From Pseudomonadota bacterium (lineage in GTDB: Bacteria > Pseudomonadota > Gammaproteobacteria > Steroidobacterales > Steroidobacteraceae), in contig JAFAGC010000080.1 in the NCBI GenBank assembly GCA_023423065.1, positions 23,903 to 87,902 on the forward strand: a DNA stretch of 64,000 nt. Reading direction: 5' to 3'. Positions 43,257 to 52,218 of the stretch are shown here, one piece after another (the stretch's first letter is position 1; the number at the start of each line of letters is the position of its first letter). Below the pieces are notes generated by a model. The model was not told where the DNA came from. It saw only the letters and a program-made list of their open reading frames with translations, and ran no database searches. A program made the translations under genes and the position numbers.

Positions 43257-43649
43257 ATGAAAGACATACTGGTTCCCATCAGCCCGGGCGAGCTGCTCGA
43301 CAAGATCACCATCCTGCGCATCAAGGCGGCGCGCATGAGCGACGCGGCCAAGGTCGCGAACGTCAGGCACGAGCTCGAGCTGCTCGAGAAGACCTGGCGC
43401 GACTCCGGCGCGGCCGCGGGCAACATCGGCGACGAAGAAGCGAATCTCACGCGCGTGAACGAGGCGTTGTGGGTGATCGAAGACGACATCCGCGACGAGG
43501 AACGCGCCCGGCGTTTCGGCGAGAAATTCATCGAGCTCGCGCGCGCGGTGTACATCACGAACGACGAACGCGCGGCGATCAAGAAGCGGATCAACGTCGC
43601 GCTCGGGTCGAACATCGTCGAAGAAAAATCGTACACGCCGTACAAGTAG
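43257..43649 (+). CDS. DUF6165-family protein
   Basis: The 130-residue protein opens with ILVPISPGELLDKITILRIK, the hallmark of DUF6165 proteins, and is otherwise helical and charged. The function is unknown; members are often near lipopolysaccharide or glycan genes, as here (GT9 10 bases upstream). The protein has no signal peptide or membrane segment, so it is cytoplasmic. Confidence 0.85.
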   Translation: MKDILVPISPGELLDKITILRIKAARMSDAAKVANVRHELELLEKTWRDSGAAAGNIGDEEANLTRVNEALWVIEDDIRDEERARRFGEKFIELARAVYITNDERAAIKKRINVALGSNIVEEKSYTPYK

Positions 43650-43651
43650 AA

Positions 43652-44902
43652 ATGCAGACCAGCCGACGCGGGTTGTTGAACCTGGGCGTGGCCGCGGCGA
43701 CCGCGGCGGCGCTGAAACCCGCCCGGCTGTTCGCGGCCGACGCGGCCGGAATCCTCCGGCCGATGACCGGCGGCATCGTGCCGATCGCGCGCGAGGAATA
43801 TCTCGCGCGCATCGCGAAAGCACAGCGCCTGATGGCGCAACAGGGAATCGGCGCGTTGCTGATCGAACCCGGCGCCTCGCTCGTCTACTTCACGGGCGTG
43901 CGCTGGTGGCGCAGCGAGCGGCTGACCGCGGCCGTGCTGCCGCGCGAAGGCGAGCCGGCGCTCGTGACGCCACATTTCGAGGAACCCTCGGTGCGCGAGA
44001 GTCTGATGATCCCGGCCGAGGTGCGCGTGTGGAACGAACACGAGGATCCGCTCGCGGTCGTCGCCGGCATCCTGCGCGACCGCAAGGTCGAGGACCCGGT
44101 GGGCATCGAGGAGACCGTGCGTTACTTCGCGATCGACGGCCTCATGCGCGCGATGCCCGACGTGCAGATCATGGCCGGCGCCGGCGTGGTGCGCGGCTGC
44201 CGAATGGTGAAGTCGCCGGCCGAACTCGCGCTCCTGCAGAAGGCGAACGACATCACGCTCGCCGCGTATCGTCACACCTGGCCGCGGGTCCAGCGCGGCA
44301 TGAGGCCCGCGGACATCGGCGCGTTGATGAAGTCCGCGCACGAGGCGCTCGGCGCGCGCCACGAATTCGCGCTCGTCCTGCTCGGCGAGGCCAGTGCCTA
44401 TCCACACGGCTCCGGCAAACCCCAGGCGGTGCGCGACGGCGAAGTCGTGCTCATGGACTGCGGCTGCAACGTCGAGGGCTACCAGTCCGACATCTCGCGC
44501 ACTTTCGTCTTCGGAGAGTCGACCGCCGAACAGCGCAAGATCTGGCAGCAGATGCGCGAGGGTCAGCAGATCGCGATCGAGACGGCGCGCGTGGGCCTGC
44601 CCGCCGGCGCGGTGGACGACGCCGTGCGTGCGCGCTACGAGAAGTGGGGATACGGCCCCGGCTACGAACTGCCCGGCCTCTCGCACCGCACCGGCCACGG
44701 CATCGGCCTCGACGGCCACGAACCCGTGAACCTGGTGCACGGCGAGACGACCCCGCTCGCACCCGGCATGTGCTTCAGCAACGAACCCGGTATCTATCTA
44801 CCCGGCAAGTTCGGGGTCCGGCTCGAGGACTGCTTCCACATGGGTTCCGAGAAGCCGGTGTGGTTCACGGCCCCAGCCAAGTCGCTGGACGAGCCAATCT
44901 AG
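43652..44902 (+). CDS. M24-family metallopeptidase (Xaa-Pro aminopeptidase-like), Tat-exported
   Basis: The 416-residue product has a twin-arginine signal (SRRGLLNLGVAAATAAAL) and then a creatinase-type N domain followed by the pita-bread M24 domain. Metal ligands are seen as Asp in LMDCGCNVEGYQSDISRT, His in HRTGHGIGLDGHEP, and Glu in FSNEPGIY and VRLEDCF. It likely removes N-terminal residues before proline in the periplasm. ATG 43652 is 2 bases past the DUF6165 stop. Confidence 0.92.
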   Translation: MQTSRRGLLNLGVAAATAAALKPARLFAADAAGILRPMTGGIVPIAREEYLARIAKAQRLMAQQGIGALLIEPGASLVYFTGVRWWRSERLTAAVLPREGEPALVTPHFEEPSVRESLMIPAEVRVWNEHEDPLAVVAGILRDRKVEDPVGIEETVRYFAIDGLMRAMPDVQIMAGAGVVRGCRMVKSPAELALLQKANDITLAAYRHTWPRVQRGMRPADIGALMKSAHEALGARHEFALVLLGEASAYPHGSGKPQAVRDGEVVLMDCGCNVEGYQSDISRTFVFGESTAEQRKIWQQMREGQQIAIETARVGLPAGAVDDAVRARYEKWGYGPGYELPGLSHRTGHGIGLDGHEPVNLVHGETTPLAPGMCFSNEPGIYLPGKFGVRLEDCFHMGSEKPVWFTAPAKSLDEPI

Positions 44903-44909
44903 CTCATGG

Positions 44910-44930
44910 ACGCCCCCGCTTCGGGGGCGT
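44910..44930. terminator. GC-rich hairpin after the M24 peptidase gene
   Basis: ACGCCCCC pairs perfectly with GGGGGCGT over a 5-base loop, 7 bases past the stop and 13 bases from the convergent zf-CHCC stop. No T run follows, so it is only a possible terminator for either gene. Confidence 0.4.
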
Positions 44931-44943
44931 GAGATTCGGGGCG

Positions 44944-45144
44944 TCAGCCCCTGACCAGATTGTATTCGGCGGCGCAGTAGGGGCACTTCGCCCACCCCGT
45001 CTGCTCGATCGGTAGATAGACCCGCGGATGCGAATTCCACAGGTACATCTGCGGCATCGGGCAGGACAGCGGCAGATCGCTCTCATCGACCTTGTACTGG
45101 TTCTGGGCGTTGGGCTGGATCAGGGGCTTGGCTTGGGCTTGCAT
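44944..45144 (-). CDS. zinc-finger (zf-CHCC) domain protein
   Basis: The 66-residue protein has the zf-CHCC pattern: Cys in LSCPMP, His in NSHPRVYL and the pair CPYC. It matches small proteobacterial zinc proteins related to the NDUFS6 accessory subunit of complex I; a role in Fe-S or respiratory assembly is inferred only. It is short but well conserved in form. It lies upstream of the M24 gene convergently and downstream of glnE. Confidence 0.85.
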   Translation of the reverse strand: MQAQAKPLIQPNAQNQYKVDESDLPLSCPMPQMYLWNSHPRVYLPIEQTGWAKCPYCAAEYNLVRG

Positions 45145-45178
45145 GGGCGCGGATTATACGGGGGCCGACGGGGCGGGT

Positions 45179-48106
45179 TCACCCATCCTTGCCCGGCTGA
45201 CCCGCGGTTTCGGCGCCCATCGTCGCATCCCAGATGGCCGTGACGGCGGCGCGGGTCTCGGCGAAATCCGCCGCTGGCACGACCGGTTTCGCCCCTTCCA
45301 GCGACAGGTGATGCGAGCGTTCGCGGTACGCCCGGTAGGCGTTCACCAGGACGTCCACCGTCGACTGGGCCACCAGATCGGCGGACGCGACGGATTCGAG
45401 CTGCCGGATCGTGTCGGCGAACATGGCCACGGGCGGATGGGTCTTCGCGTGCAGCAGCGCCCAGTACTGCGCGAGAAATTCGATGTCGGCCGTGCCGCCC
45501 GGATCCTGCTTGATGTCGAACAGGCCCGACCCGGGCCGCGCCCGCGACAGCTCGCGCCGCATGCGTTCGCGCATCTTGCGCACCTCGTCGCGCAGCGTGT
45601 CCCGCCGGACGCAGCGCATCAGCAGGTCGATGCGCACGCGCTCGAACTCCTCGCGAAAACCGCGATCGCCTGCCACCGCGCGCGCGTGCAGCAGCGCCTG
45701 GTGTTCCCAGGTCCAGGCCTCTTTCTCCTGGTACTCGATGAACGCACCGATACGCGTGATCAACATGCCGCCCTTGCCCGAGGGCCGGAGCCGCACGTCC
45801 ACCTCGTAGAGACGGCCCGCGGCCGAATGCATCGTGAGCAGGTGGATCACGCGTTGCGCGAAGCGGATGAAGAACACCTGGTTGTCGACCGGCTTCGCCG
45901 CGTCGGTTTCCGCGCCCTCGGTGCCCGAGTCGTGCAGGAACACGAGATCGAGATCGGATGCGTATCCGAGCTCGTAGCCGCCCAGCTTGCCGTAACCCAC
46001 CGCGCAGATCCTGACGACGTGGCGCGCGCCGTCGTCGCCCCCTTCCTTCGAGCGATAGTGAGGCACGCCGAACTGCGCGGTCATCTGCTTCCACGCGAGC
46101 TGCATCGCGTGCTCGACGATGATCTCGGCGATTTCCGTGAGGTAGTCGCTGACGCGCATGAGCGGAATGCGCCCCGTCAGGTCCGCCATCGCGACACGGA
46201 AGATGGCGGCGCGCTGGAACTGGCGCAGCACTTCCACCTGGCGCTCGGGCTCCTCGTCTTCGAAGTTCGCGAGCCGCGAAGCGACTTCCGCCTCCAGCTC
46301 TGCGCGCGAGGGAGGCAACGCGCCGGCGGTGTCGTCGAGCAGCTCGTCGAGCAGCAGCGGATGCGAGGCGATCTGCGCGGGCAGGAACTCGCCTATCTTC
46401 GCGACATCGACCAGCTTGCGCCGGACCGTCGGGTGTTCGTTGAGCAGCGCGAAATACGCGGACCGCGAACCGATCGCCTCGAGCACTCGCAACACGCGTC
46501 GCAGGACGTCGGCCTGCGAGGAAGGCGCGCCCGGGGGAACGTCCGCGATGGGCGCCAGCAGGCGCGGGATGAGCGTATCGAGCCTGGCACGGCCCGGCGC
46601 GTCGAGCCGGCGCACGGCGCCACCGTTGCGGAACTCGACGAGCAGGGCCGCCGCCGCGTCGGCATCGCGAAAGCCGCGCGCCGCCAGTGCCGCCGCGAAC
46701 TGCGGCGCATCGGCGCCGCGCACCCACGCTTCGATGATGCCGCTGACGCCGGGGACTTCGGCGGATGCCGCCTCGTTGCGCGCGAACACGACTTCCTGGA
46801 ACGCGCGCGTGACCCGGGCGCGATGCAGCCCGAGCTCGGTGTAGAGCACGTCCCAGCTGGCGACATTCATCGCGCTGGCGATGCGCGCGCGCGTCAGCGC
46901 GTCTTCCGGCAGCGTGTGCGTCTGCTGGTCGGCGAGCATCTGCAGCCGGTTCTCGAGCCTGCGCAGGAATAGATAGGCTTCCTCGAGCTCCTGCGCCACC
47001 CGGCCCGGCAGCAGTTTGCCGCCGGCGAGCTGCGGCAGCGCGGCCAGCAGCGACGGCGTCTGCAATCTGCGGTCCTGTCCGCCGCGGATGAGCTGGAAGG
47101 CCTGCACGATGAATTCGATCTCGCGGATGCCACCGGGGCCGAGCTTGACGTGTTCGGCGAGATCGCGGCGCGCGACTTCCTTTTCGATCAGCGCCTTCAT
47201 CTCGCGCAGGCTTTCGAAGACGCCGAAGTCGAGGTAACGGCGATAGACGAACGGCCGCACGCTCTCGGCGTGGATCGACCTGTACGCGGCGGCGCCGGTC
47301 GACGCACGCGCCTTGATCCACGCGTAACGCTCCCAGTCGCGCCCGTGCGTCTGTAGATAGTTGTCGAGAAAGGCGGCGCTCACCGCGAGCGGCCCGCTGT
47401 CGCCGAAGGGCCGCAGCCGCATGTCGACGCGGAACACGATGCCCTCGACCGTGCGCTCGCCGAGGATGCGGATCACGAGACGGCCGAGCCGCGTGAAGAA
47501 ATCCTCGTTGTCGATGCTGCGCGATCCGACGGTCGCGCCCTTGTCCGGAAAGAGAAAGATGAGATCGATGTCCGAGGAAAAATTGAGCTCGCCGCCGCCG
47601 AGCTTGCCCATGCCGAGCACCACCAGGCACTGCGCTTCTCCCGCCTCGTTGCGCGGCTCGCCCCAGGCGTGTGTCAGGTCGCGATGCGCGAAATCGACGG
47701 CCGCGGGGCTAGCCGCGTCCGCGAAGGCGCTGGTCTCTGCCAGGGTCTCGGCCACGGTGGCCAGGCCCGCGAGATCCCGCCAGGCGATGCGCACCATCTC
47801 GCGCGTGCGGTGGCGCCGCAGCGCGGCCATGAACTCGGCGAGATCCGGTTCCGCGCCCACGGCCGCCTTGAGCCGCGCTTCCATCTCGCCGGGCGCGAGC
47901 GGCCGATCCAGTGCCACATCCCCCACTAGCCAGTTTCCCAGCGAAACATCGCGTTGCAGGCTCGAGGCCACGAAGTCGCTCGCGACGAGCACGCGGGACA
48001 ATGCCTCGCGCAGCGCGGCATTCGCCCCCTCGAACGGCACGAAGGCACCCGACTCGCGCAGGCGTGTCAGTTGCTGCTCACAGAAAGTCGCGAGTTCCGG
48101 CGTCAC
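45179..48106 (-). CDS. glnE: bifunctional glutamine synthetase adenylyltransferase/deadenylase
   Basis: GlnE adds and removes AMP on glutamine synthetase in response to PII. The 975-residue protein has two nucleotidyltransferase domains, each with its own GxGKLGG...SDxDL motif: GMGKLGGGELNFSSDIDL at about residues 165-182 (deadenylase) and GYGKLGGYELGYASDLDL at about 698-715 (adenylylase). A helical linker lies between them and after them. Full length. The start at ATG 48106 is 62 bases from the divergent lipoprotein gene. Confidence 0.96.
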   Translation of the reverse strand: MTPELATFCEQQLTRLRESGAFVPFEGANAALREALSRVLVASDFVASSLQRDVSLGNWLVGDVALDRPLAPGEMEARLKAAVGAEPDLAEFMAALRRHRTREMVRIAWRDLAGLATVAETLAETSAFADAASPAAVDFAHRDLTHAWGEPRNEAGEAQCLVVLGMGKLGGGELNFSSDIDLIFLFPDKGATVGSRSIDNEDFFTRLGRLVIRILGERTVEGIVFRVDMRLRPFGDSGPLAVSAAFLDNYLQTHGRDWERYAWIKARASTGAAAYRSIHAESVRPFVYRRYLDFGVFESLREMKALIEKEVARRDLAEHVKLGPGGIREIEFIVQAFQLIRGGQDRRLQTPSLLAALPQLAGGKLLPGRVAQELEEAYLFLRRLENRLQMLADQQTHTLPEDALTRARIASAMNVASWDVLYTELGLHRARVTRAFQEVVFARNEAASAEVPGVSGIIEAWVRGADAPQFAAALAARGFRDADAAAALLVEFRNGGAVRRLDAPGRARLDTLIPRLLAPIADVPPGAPSSQADVLRRVLRVLEAIGSRSAYFALLNEHPTVRRKLVDVAKIGEFLPAQIASHPLLLDELLDDTAGALPPSRAELEAEVASRLANFEDEEPERQVEVLRQFQRAAIFRVAMADLTGRIPLMRVSDYLTEIAEIIVEHAMQLAWKQMTAQFGVPHYRSKEGGDDGARHVVRICAVGYGKLGGYELGYASDLDLVFLHDSGTEGAETDAAKPVDNQVFFIRFAQRVIHLLTMHSAAGRLYEVDVRLRPSGKGGMLITRIGAFIEYQEKEAWTWEHQALLHARAVAGDRGFREEFERVRIDLLMRCVRRDTLRDEVRKMRERMRRELSRARPGSGLFDIKQDPGGTADIEFLAQYWALLHAKTHPPVAMFADTIRQLESVASADLVAQSTVDVLVNAYRAYRERSHHLSLEGAKPVVPAADFAETRAAVTAIWDATMGAETAGQPGKDG

Positions 48107-48168
48107 GGGCGCGAGACTCTACTAGAAATAGCGCTTGCAGATGACGTGCAACGGCCTACGATTGCCTC

Positions 48169-49071
48169 ATGAAAACCACGCGCGTTCCTGTGCTCCTCGG
48201 TGCCGCGCTCGTACTGTCGGCCGGCTGCGCGAAGTTCGAAAGCCAGAGCGAAGTCGAATGGGCCAGGTCCGCGCTCGCGCGCAACCCCGCCTACGAGATT
48301 CTCGCCACCGACACCTCGGCCGGTGTCTTCACGGTGCGTGATACGGCGAGTGGTGAGGTCCAGACGCTGCGAGTGGAAGACCTGGTCGCCACGCCCATCT
48401 CCGCCACGAAGAACGCGCAGGCCCCGGCCCAGCCAGCGCCTGCAGCGGCCCCCGCTCCCGCGCCGGACACGGACTCCGCGGCGCCCGCCACCGATGCCGC
48501 CCCCGGGACAGAGCCCGAGACCGAGCCACAAACTACCGAGCTCGTCGCCATCGAACGCGCCAACGAAGGTTCCACGATCGTCGAGGGGCCTGGGTTCAGC
48601 ATCAAACGCGGCGGCGAACCGGCCGCGCCGGAAAACGACAACGGCACGCTCGAGGGCCCCGGCTACAGCATCACCCGCACGGATCCTTCCAAACGCCAGG
48701 CCGCCCCGCGCGCGGAGCCCACGGCGTCCGCCGCCGAACGGCGCTCGGATCCCATCATCTGCCAGGGCGACCGTCTCATGCGCATCGATGGCGAGACGCT
48801 CGACTTCTCCGGCGACGCGCTCATCGCCGAGAACGGCTGCGATCTGTACATCACCAATGCCCGCATCCGCGCCGGCGGCGTGGGGATCATCGCCCGCCAG
48901 GCCCGCGTCCACATCGTCAACAGCGAAATCGGCGGGACGCTCGGTTCCTACGAAGCCTCCGACGGCGCCGAAATCTACGTGGCGCGCTCCACGTTTTCCG
49001 GAGTCGGCCGGCGCTTCGACACCGCCACGATGAACGACCTGGGCGGGAATGAGTACGAACTCGAACACTGA
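48169..49071 (+). CDS. putative lipoprotein with right-handed repeat-like C terminus
   Basis: The 300-residue product has a lipobox (LVLSAGC, Cys about 20), a region of Ala/Pro/Glu/Thr low complexity (about 85-125), and two near-copies of a short motif (TIVEGPGFSIKRG and TLEGPGYSITRT). The C-terminal 100 residues look like beta-helix turns (DLYITNARIRAGGVGIIARQ). It is probably an outer-membrane-anchored surface or periplasmic protein of unknown function. It is followed after 55 bases by the Anbu gene. Confidence 0.75.
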   Translation: MKTTRVPVLLGAALVLSAGCAKFESQSEVEWARSALARNPAYEILATDTSAGVFTVRDTASGEVQTLRVEDLVATPISATKNAQAPAQPAPAAAPAPAPDTDSAAPATDAAPGTEPETEPQTTELVAIERANEGSTIVEGPGFSIKRGGEPAAPENDNGTLEGPGYSITRTDPSKRQAAPRAEPTASAAERRSDPIICQGDRLMRIDGETLDFSGDALIAENGCDLYITNARIRAGGVGIIARQARVHIVNSEIGGTLGSYEASDGAEIYVARSTFSGVGRRFDTATMNDLGGNEYELEH

Positions 49072-49126
49072 TCAACCCACCCGCCTCGTCGGGTAGGATG
49101 CGTCGCACAGATCGCTCGGAGATTCG

Positions 49127-49852
49127 ATGACCTACTGTGTCGGCGTGCAGGTCGATGAAGGCCTGGTGTTCCTGTCTGATTCGCGCACCAATGCCGGTGT
49201 CGATCACATCAGCACCTTTCGCAAGATGACCATCTTCGAGGTGCCCGGCGAGCGCGTGCTCGTATTGCTTTCCGCCGGCAACCTCGCGACCAGCCAGTCG
49301 GTCACCGGCCTGCTGCGCGAGCGAGTGAGCCACGCCAAGGCCAGCCTGCTCACCGCGCGCACGATGTCCGATGCGGCGCAACTCGTGGGCCACGCCGTGC
49401 GCGATGTCTATCACCGGGACGCGCACGCGCTCAAGGAACACGGCATCGAATTCAATCCGACGTTCATCATCGGCGGCCAGATCGGCGGCGAGCCGCCGCG
49501 CCTGTTCCACGTGTATTCCGCGGGCAACTACATCGAAACCACGGCCGACACGCGTTACTTCCAGATCGGCGAGTCGAAGTACGGCAAGCCGATCATCGAC
49601 CGGGTCGTGAAGGCGGACACTCCACTCGCGGCGGTGGCCAAGTGCACGCTGATTTCGATGGATTCGACCATCCGCTCCAACCTGTCGGTCGGCATGCCGC
49701 TCGACCTCGCGGTCGTGCGCCGCGACACCCTGCAGATCGCGCAGCAACGAAGCATCGGCCCGGACGACGCCTATTTCAAAGTCATCCGCGAGGGCTGGGG
49801 CGAGTCATTACGTAACGCGTTCTACGCCCTGCCCGATCCCCAGATACCTTAA
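49127..49852 (+). CDS. proteasome-type N-terminal-nucleophile hydrolase (Anbu family)
   Basis: The 241-residue protein opens MTYCVGVQVDEGLVFLSDSR, so removal of Met exposes the Thr nucleophile, with Asp in SDSRTNAG and Lys in FRKM as the other proteasome residues. Length and the TNAGVD segment match Anbu, the ancestral beta-type proteasome homologue. Anbu usually clusters with an alpha-E protein, a circularly permuted ATP-grasp and a transglutaminase. None of those is next to it here. Substrate unknown. GGAG precedes the ATG. A dispersed repeat starts right after the stop. Confidence 0.92.
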   Translation: MTYCVGVQVDEGLVFLSDSRTNAGVDHISTFRKMTIFEVPGERVLVLLSAGNLATSQSVTGLLRERVSHAKASLLTARTMSDAAQLVGHAVRDVYHRDAHALKEHGIEFNPTFIIGGQIGGEPPRLFHVYSAGNYIETTADTRYFQIGESKYGKPIIDRVVKADTPLAAVAKCTLISMDSTIRSNLSVGMPLDLAVVRRDTLQIAQQRSIGPDDAYFKVIREGWGESLRNAFYALPDPQIP

Positions 49853-49854
49853 GA

Positions 49855-49958
49855 GGAAATGGGGACATTCCTCGTTTCCTAGCAAATGGGGACACACTTC
49901 CGAAGGCACGTCCCCCTTTGCGCGCCAAAGGCGGGGAACGAGAAATGTCCCATTTTCC
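49855..49958. repeat. dispersed GGGGAC repeat, copy 4
   Basis: The copy is a double inverted repeat. The outer arms GGAAATGGGGACATTCCTCG (from 49855) and GGAACGAGAAATGTCCCATT (from 49935, running to 49958) are mostly complementary. The inner arms AAATGGGGAC (49884-49893) and GTCCCCCTTT (49910-49919) form a second hairpin. It starts 2 bases after the Anbu stop codon. The cloverleaf-like arrangement is clearest here. Confidence 0.85.
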
Positions 49959-50063
49959 GTGCCTGGCACCCGGCGGCCCTGAACCGGGACTCGGACCGTG
50001 CGAGGCGCACGTTTCGGAATTCCGGAGTTTCCTTCGCGGCGGATCAGGCGTAGTTTGTTTGTC

Positions 50064-51074
50064 ATGTGGGAGAGGACGACAATCCGTCGCTTGGCCCTGC
50101 CGGCCCTTCTCGCCCTCGCCGGCGGCATGTGCCCTTCATTTACTTTCGCCGATCCCAACAACGCCAGGCGCGCCCCGGGCTCGCCCGAGGATCTCGGCGG
50201 CGCGCTCGCGGATCCCGAACCTTTGTTTGCCGCGCCGACGCGTCTCGATCGCATCGGCCGCGTGATGACCCACGTGATGGTGAACGGCAAGGGCCCGTTC
50301 CGCTTCGTCATCGACACCGGCGCGAGCCGTTCGACCCTGGCGCCGCACCTCGCACGCGCGCTCGGACTGCAGCCATCGGTCGGCAAGAACGTCATGCTCA
50401 ATGGCGTCACGGGCGCCGCCGAAGTGACGACGGTCGCGGTGGACAGCATCGAGATCGGCGAGCTCAGGTTCTTGAACCAGAACCTGCCCGTGATCTTCAC
50501 GTCGATCATGGGCAACGCGGACGGCATCCTGGGCGTCGCCGGCTTTCACGACCAGCGCATCGACGTCGACTTCAAGCGCGACCGCGTCACCGTGCTCGAA
50601 TCGAACGGCCGCCGGCCTCACTACAGCCTCGTGACCTCGCGGGCGCAGCGCAATGAAAGCGGCCTCATGATTCTCGACATGCGCGTCGGCCGCGGTCTCA
50701 AGGTCAAAGCCGTCATCGACACCGGGGCCGAGCGCACCCTCGGCAACATCGCGCTGCAGAACGAATTGAACAAGCGCCGCCGCGGCAAGCGCGAAGTGAT
50801 CAGCGCGATCGTGCACGGCGCGACGCCGGACATCACCGATGGCGAAGTGCAGCTCGTCAAGGAAGCCACCATCGGCGACATGACGCTGACCAACTTCGAA
50901 GTGATCTTCGCGGACTTCCACGTCTTCAAGCACTGGGAGCTCGACCAGGAGCCGGCGATGCTGATCGGCATGGACATGCTCGGCGTGCTCGACCGCCTGG
51001 TCATCGACTATCGCCGCAACGAAGTGAGCGTATTCGGCGAACGCGGTTCCAGCTCGCGCACTGTCCAGCGCTGA
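50064..51074 (+). CDS. double retropepsin-like aspartic protease
   Basis: The 336-residue product has a signal peptide (LALPALLALAGGM) and two copies of the retropepsin active-site motif on one chain: FVIDTGASRSTL (Asp 84) and AVIDTGAERTLG (Asp 219). Retropepsins usually act as dimers of one-motif subunits. Two motifs suggest a fused, single-chain active site, as in pepsins. The DTGA sequence is the catalytic one. It should act in the periplasm. The start ATG 50064 is preferred over the frame running back into the repeat. Confidence 0.85.
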   Translation: MWERTTIRRLALPALLALAGGMCPSFTFADPNNARRAPGSPEDLGGALADPEPLFAAPTRLDRIGRVMTHVMVNGKGPFRFVIDTGASRSTLAPHLARALGLQPSVGKNVMLNGVTGAAEVTTVAVDSIEIGELRFLNQNLPVIFTSIMGNADGILGVAGFHDQRIDVDFKRDRVTVLESNGRRPHYSLVTSRAQRNESGLMILDMRVGRGLKVKAVIDTGAERTLGNIALQNELNKRRRGKREVISAIVHGATPDITDGEVQLVKEATIGDMTLTNFEVIFADFHVFKHWELDQEPAMLIGMDMLGVLDRLVIDYRRNEVSVFGERGSSSRTVQR

Positions 51075-51133
51075 GCCGCCCCCTATCCGACCGATCATTT
51101 GACTGCCGTGGCGGCGGCTGTTACAGCTGCGCC

Positions 51134-52153
51134 ATGTCCCCGCCGATCACTGCAACCGTGCGCGAATGGCACGGCGTCGACGCATCCCGGTTCCGCGATG
51201 AAATCCTGCCGGGCGGTCAGCCCGCGCTGCTGCGCGGGGCCGCGCGCGACTGGCCCGCGGTGCGCGCGGGCCGCGAGTCGCCCGCCGCGATCGCGCGCTA
51301 CCTGCGCGGCTTCGATCTCGGCACTGCCCTGCACACGATGTTCGCCGACCCCGCGATCGACGGCCGGTTCTTCTACAACGACGATCTGAGCGGCTTCAAT
51401 TTCGAGCGGCGGCAGCAACCGCTCGGCGCCACGCTCGACGAGTTGCTCGCATCGATCGACGCGCCCGCGCCGCGCGCGATCTACGCCGGTGCCATTCCAC
51501 TTCCGGAGAGCCTGCCGGGTTTCGCGCGCGACAACTCGCTGACGCTGCTCGATCCCGCCATCGCGCCGCGCATCTGGCTCGGCAACCGCGTGACCGTGCA
51601 GACGCATTACGACGTCTCGTACAACCTCGCGTGCGTCGTCGCGGGCCGCCGCCGCTTCACGTTGTTCCCACCCGAGCAGCTCGTGAACCTGTATGTCGGC
51701 CCGATCGAATTCACGATGGCCGGCCAGCCCGTGAGCATGGTCAGGCTCGAGGATCCCGATTTCGAACGGTATCCGCGTTTTCGCGAGGCGCTCACCACTG
51801 CGCAGGTCGCCGAGCTCGAACCGGGCGACGCGCTGTTCGTCCCGTACATGTGGTGGCATCACGTCGAATCGCGCGAGCGATTCAACGTGCTCGTGAACTA
51901 CTGGTGGGACGATTCGCCGCCCTGGAACGGCTCGCCGTTCGAGGCGCTGACGCACGCGCTGATGTCCGTGCACTCGCTGCCGCCGCACAAGCGCGCCATC
52001 TGGGAGAAATTCTTCCGGTACCACGTGTTCGACGATGCCGCCATCGAGCATCTCCCGCCGGACCGCCGCGGCATCCAGGGCCCGCTGGACCAACGTCTCG
52101 CCACGAACATCCGCGCGTGGCTGATCCGCGCGCTGACGCCGCAGCGCCGCTGA
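51134..52153 (+). CDS. cupin-like (JmjC-type) domain protein
   Basis: The 339-residue protein has the cupin_8/JmjC double-stranded beta-helix of Fe(II)/2-oxoglutarate oxygenases: metal ligands His 158 and Asp 160 in THYDVSYN and the distal His in MWWHHVES (242 or 243). WWDDSPPW follows. Such enzymes hydroxylate proteins or small molecules, and the substrate is not evident. It follows the retropepsin gene after 59 bases in the same direction. Confidence 0.9.
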   Translation: MSPPITATVREWHGVDASRFRDEILPGGQPALLRGAARDWPAVRAGRESPAAIARYLRGFDLGTALHTMFADPAIDGRFFYNDDLSGFNFERRQQPLGATLDELLASIDAPAPRAIYAGAIPLPESLPGFARDNSLTLLDPAIAPRIWLGNRVTVQTHYDVSYNLACVVAGRRRFTLFPPEQLVNLYVGPIEFTMAGQPVSMVRLEDPDFERYPRFREALTTAQVAELEPGDALFVPYMWWHHVESRERFNVLVNYWWDDSPPWNGSPFEALTHALMSVHSLPPHKRAIWEKFFRYHVFDDAAIEHLPPDRRGIQGPLDQRLATNIRAWLIRALTPQRR

Positions 52154-52218
52154 TCCGGTCGGTGCCGGGTGAAAAATTGCCGGGTTTGCCGGGCAATCCG
52201 CTTCGGGCGGGACTCGAC

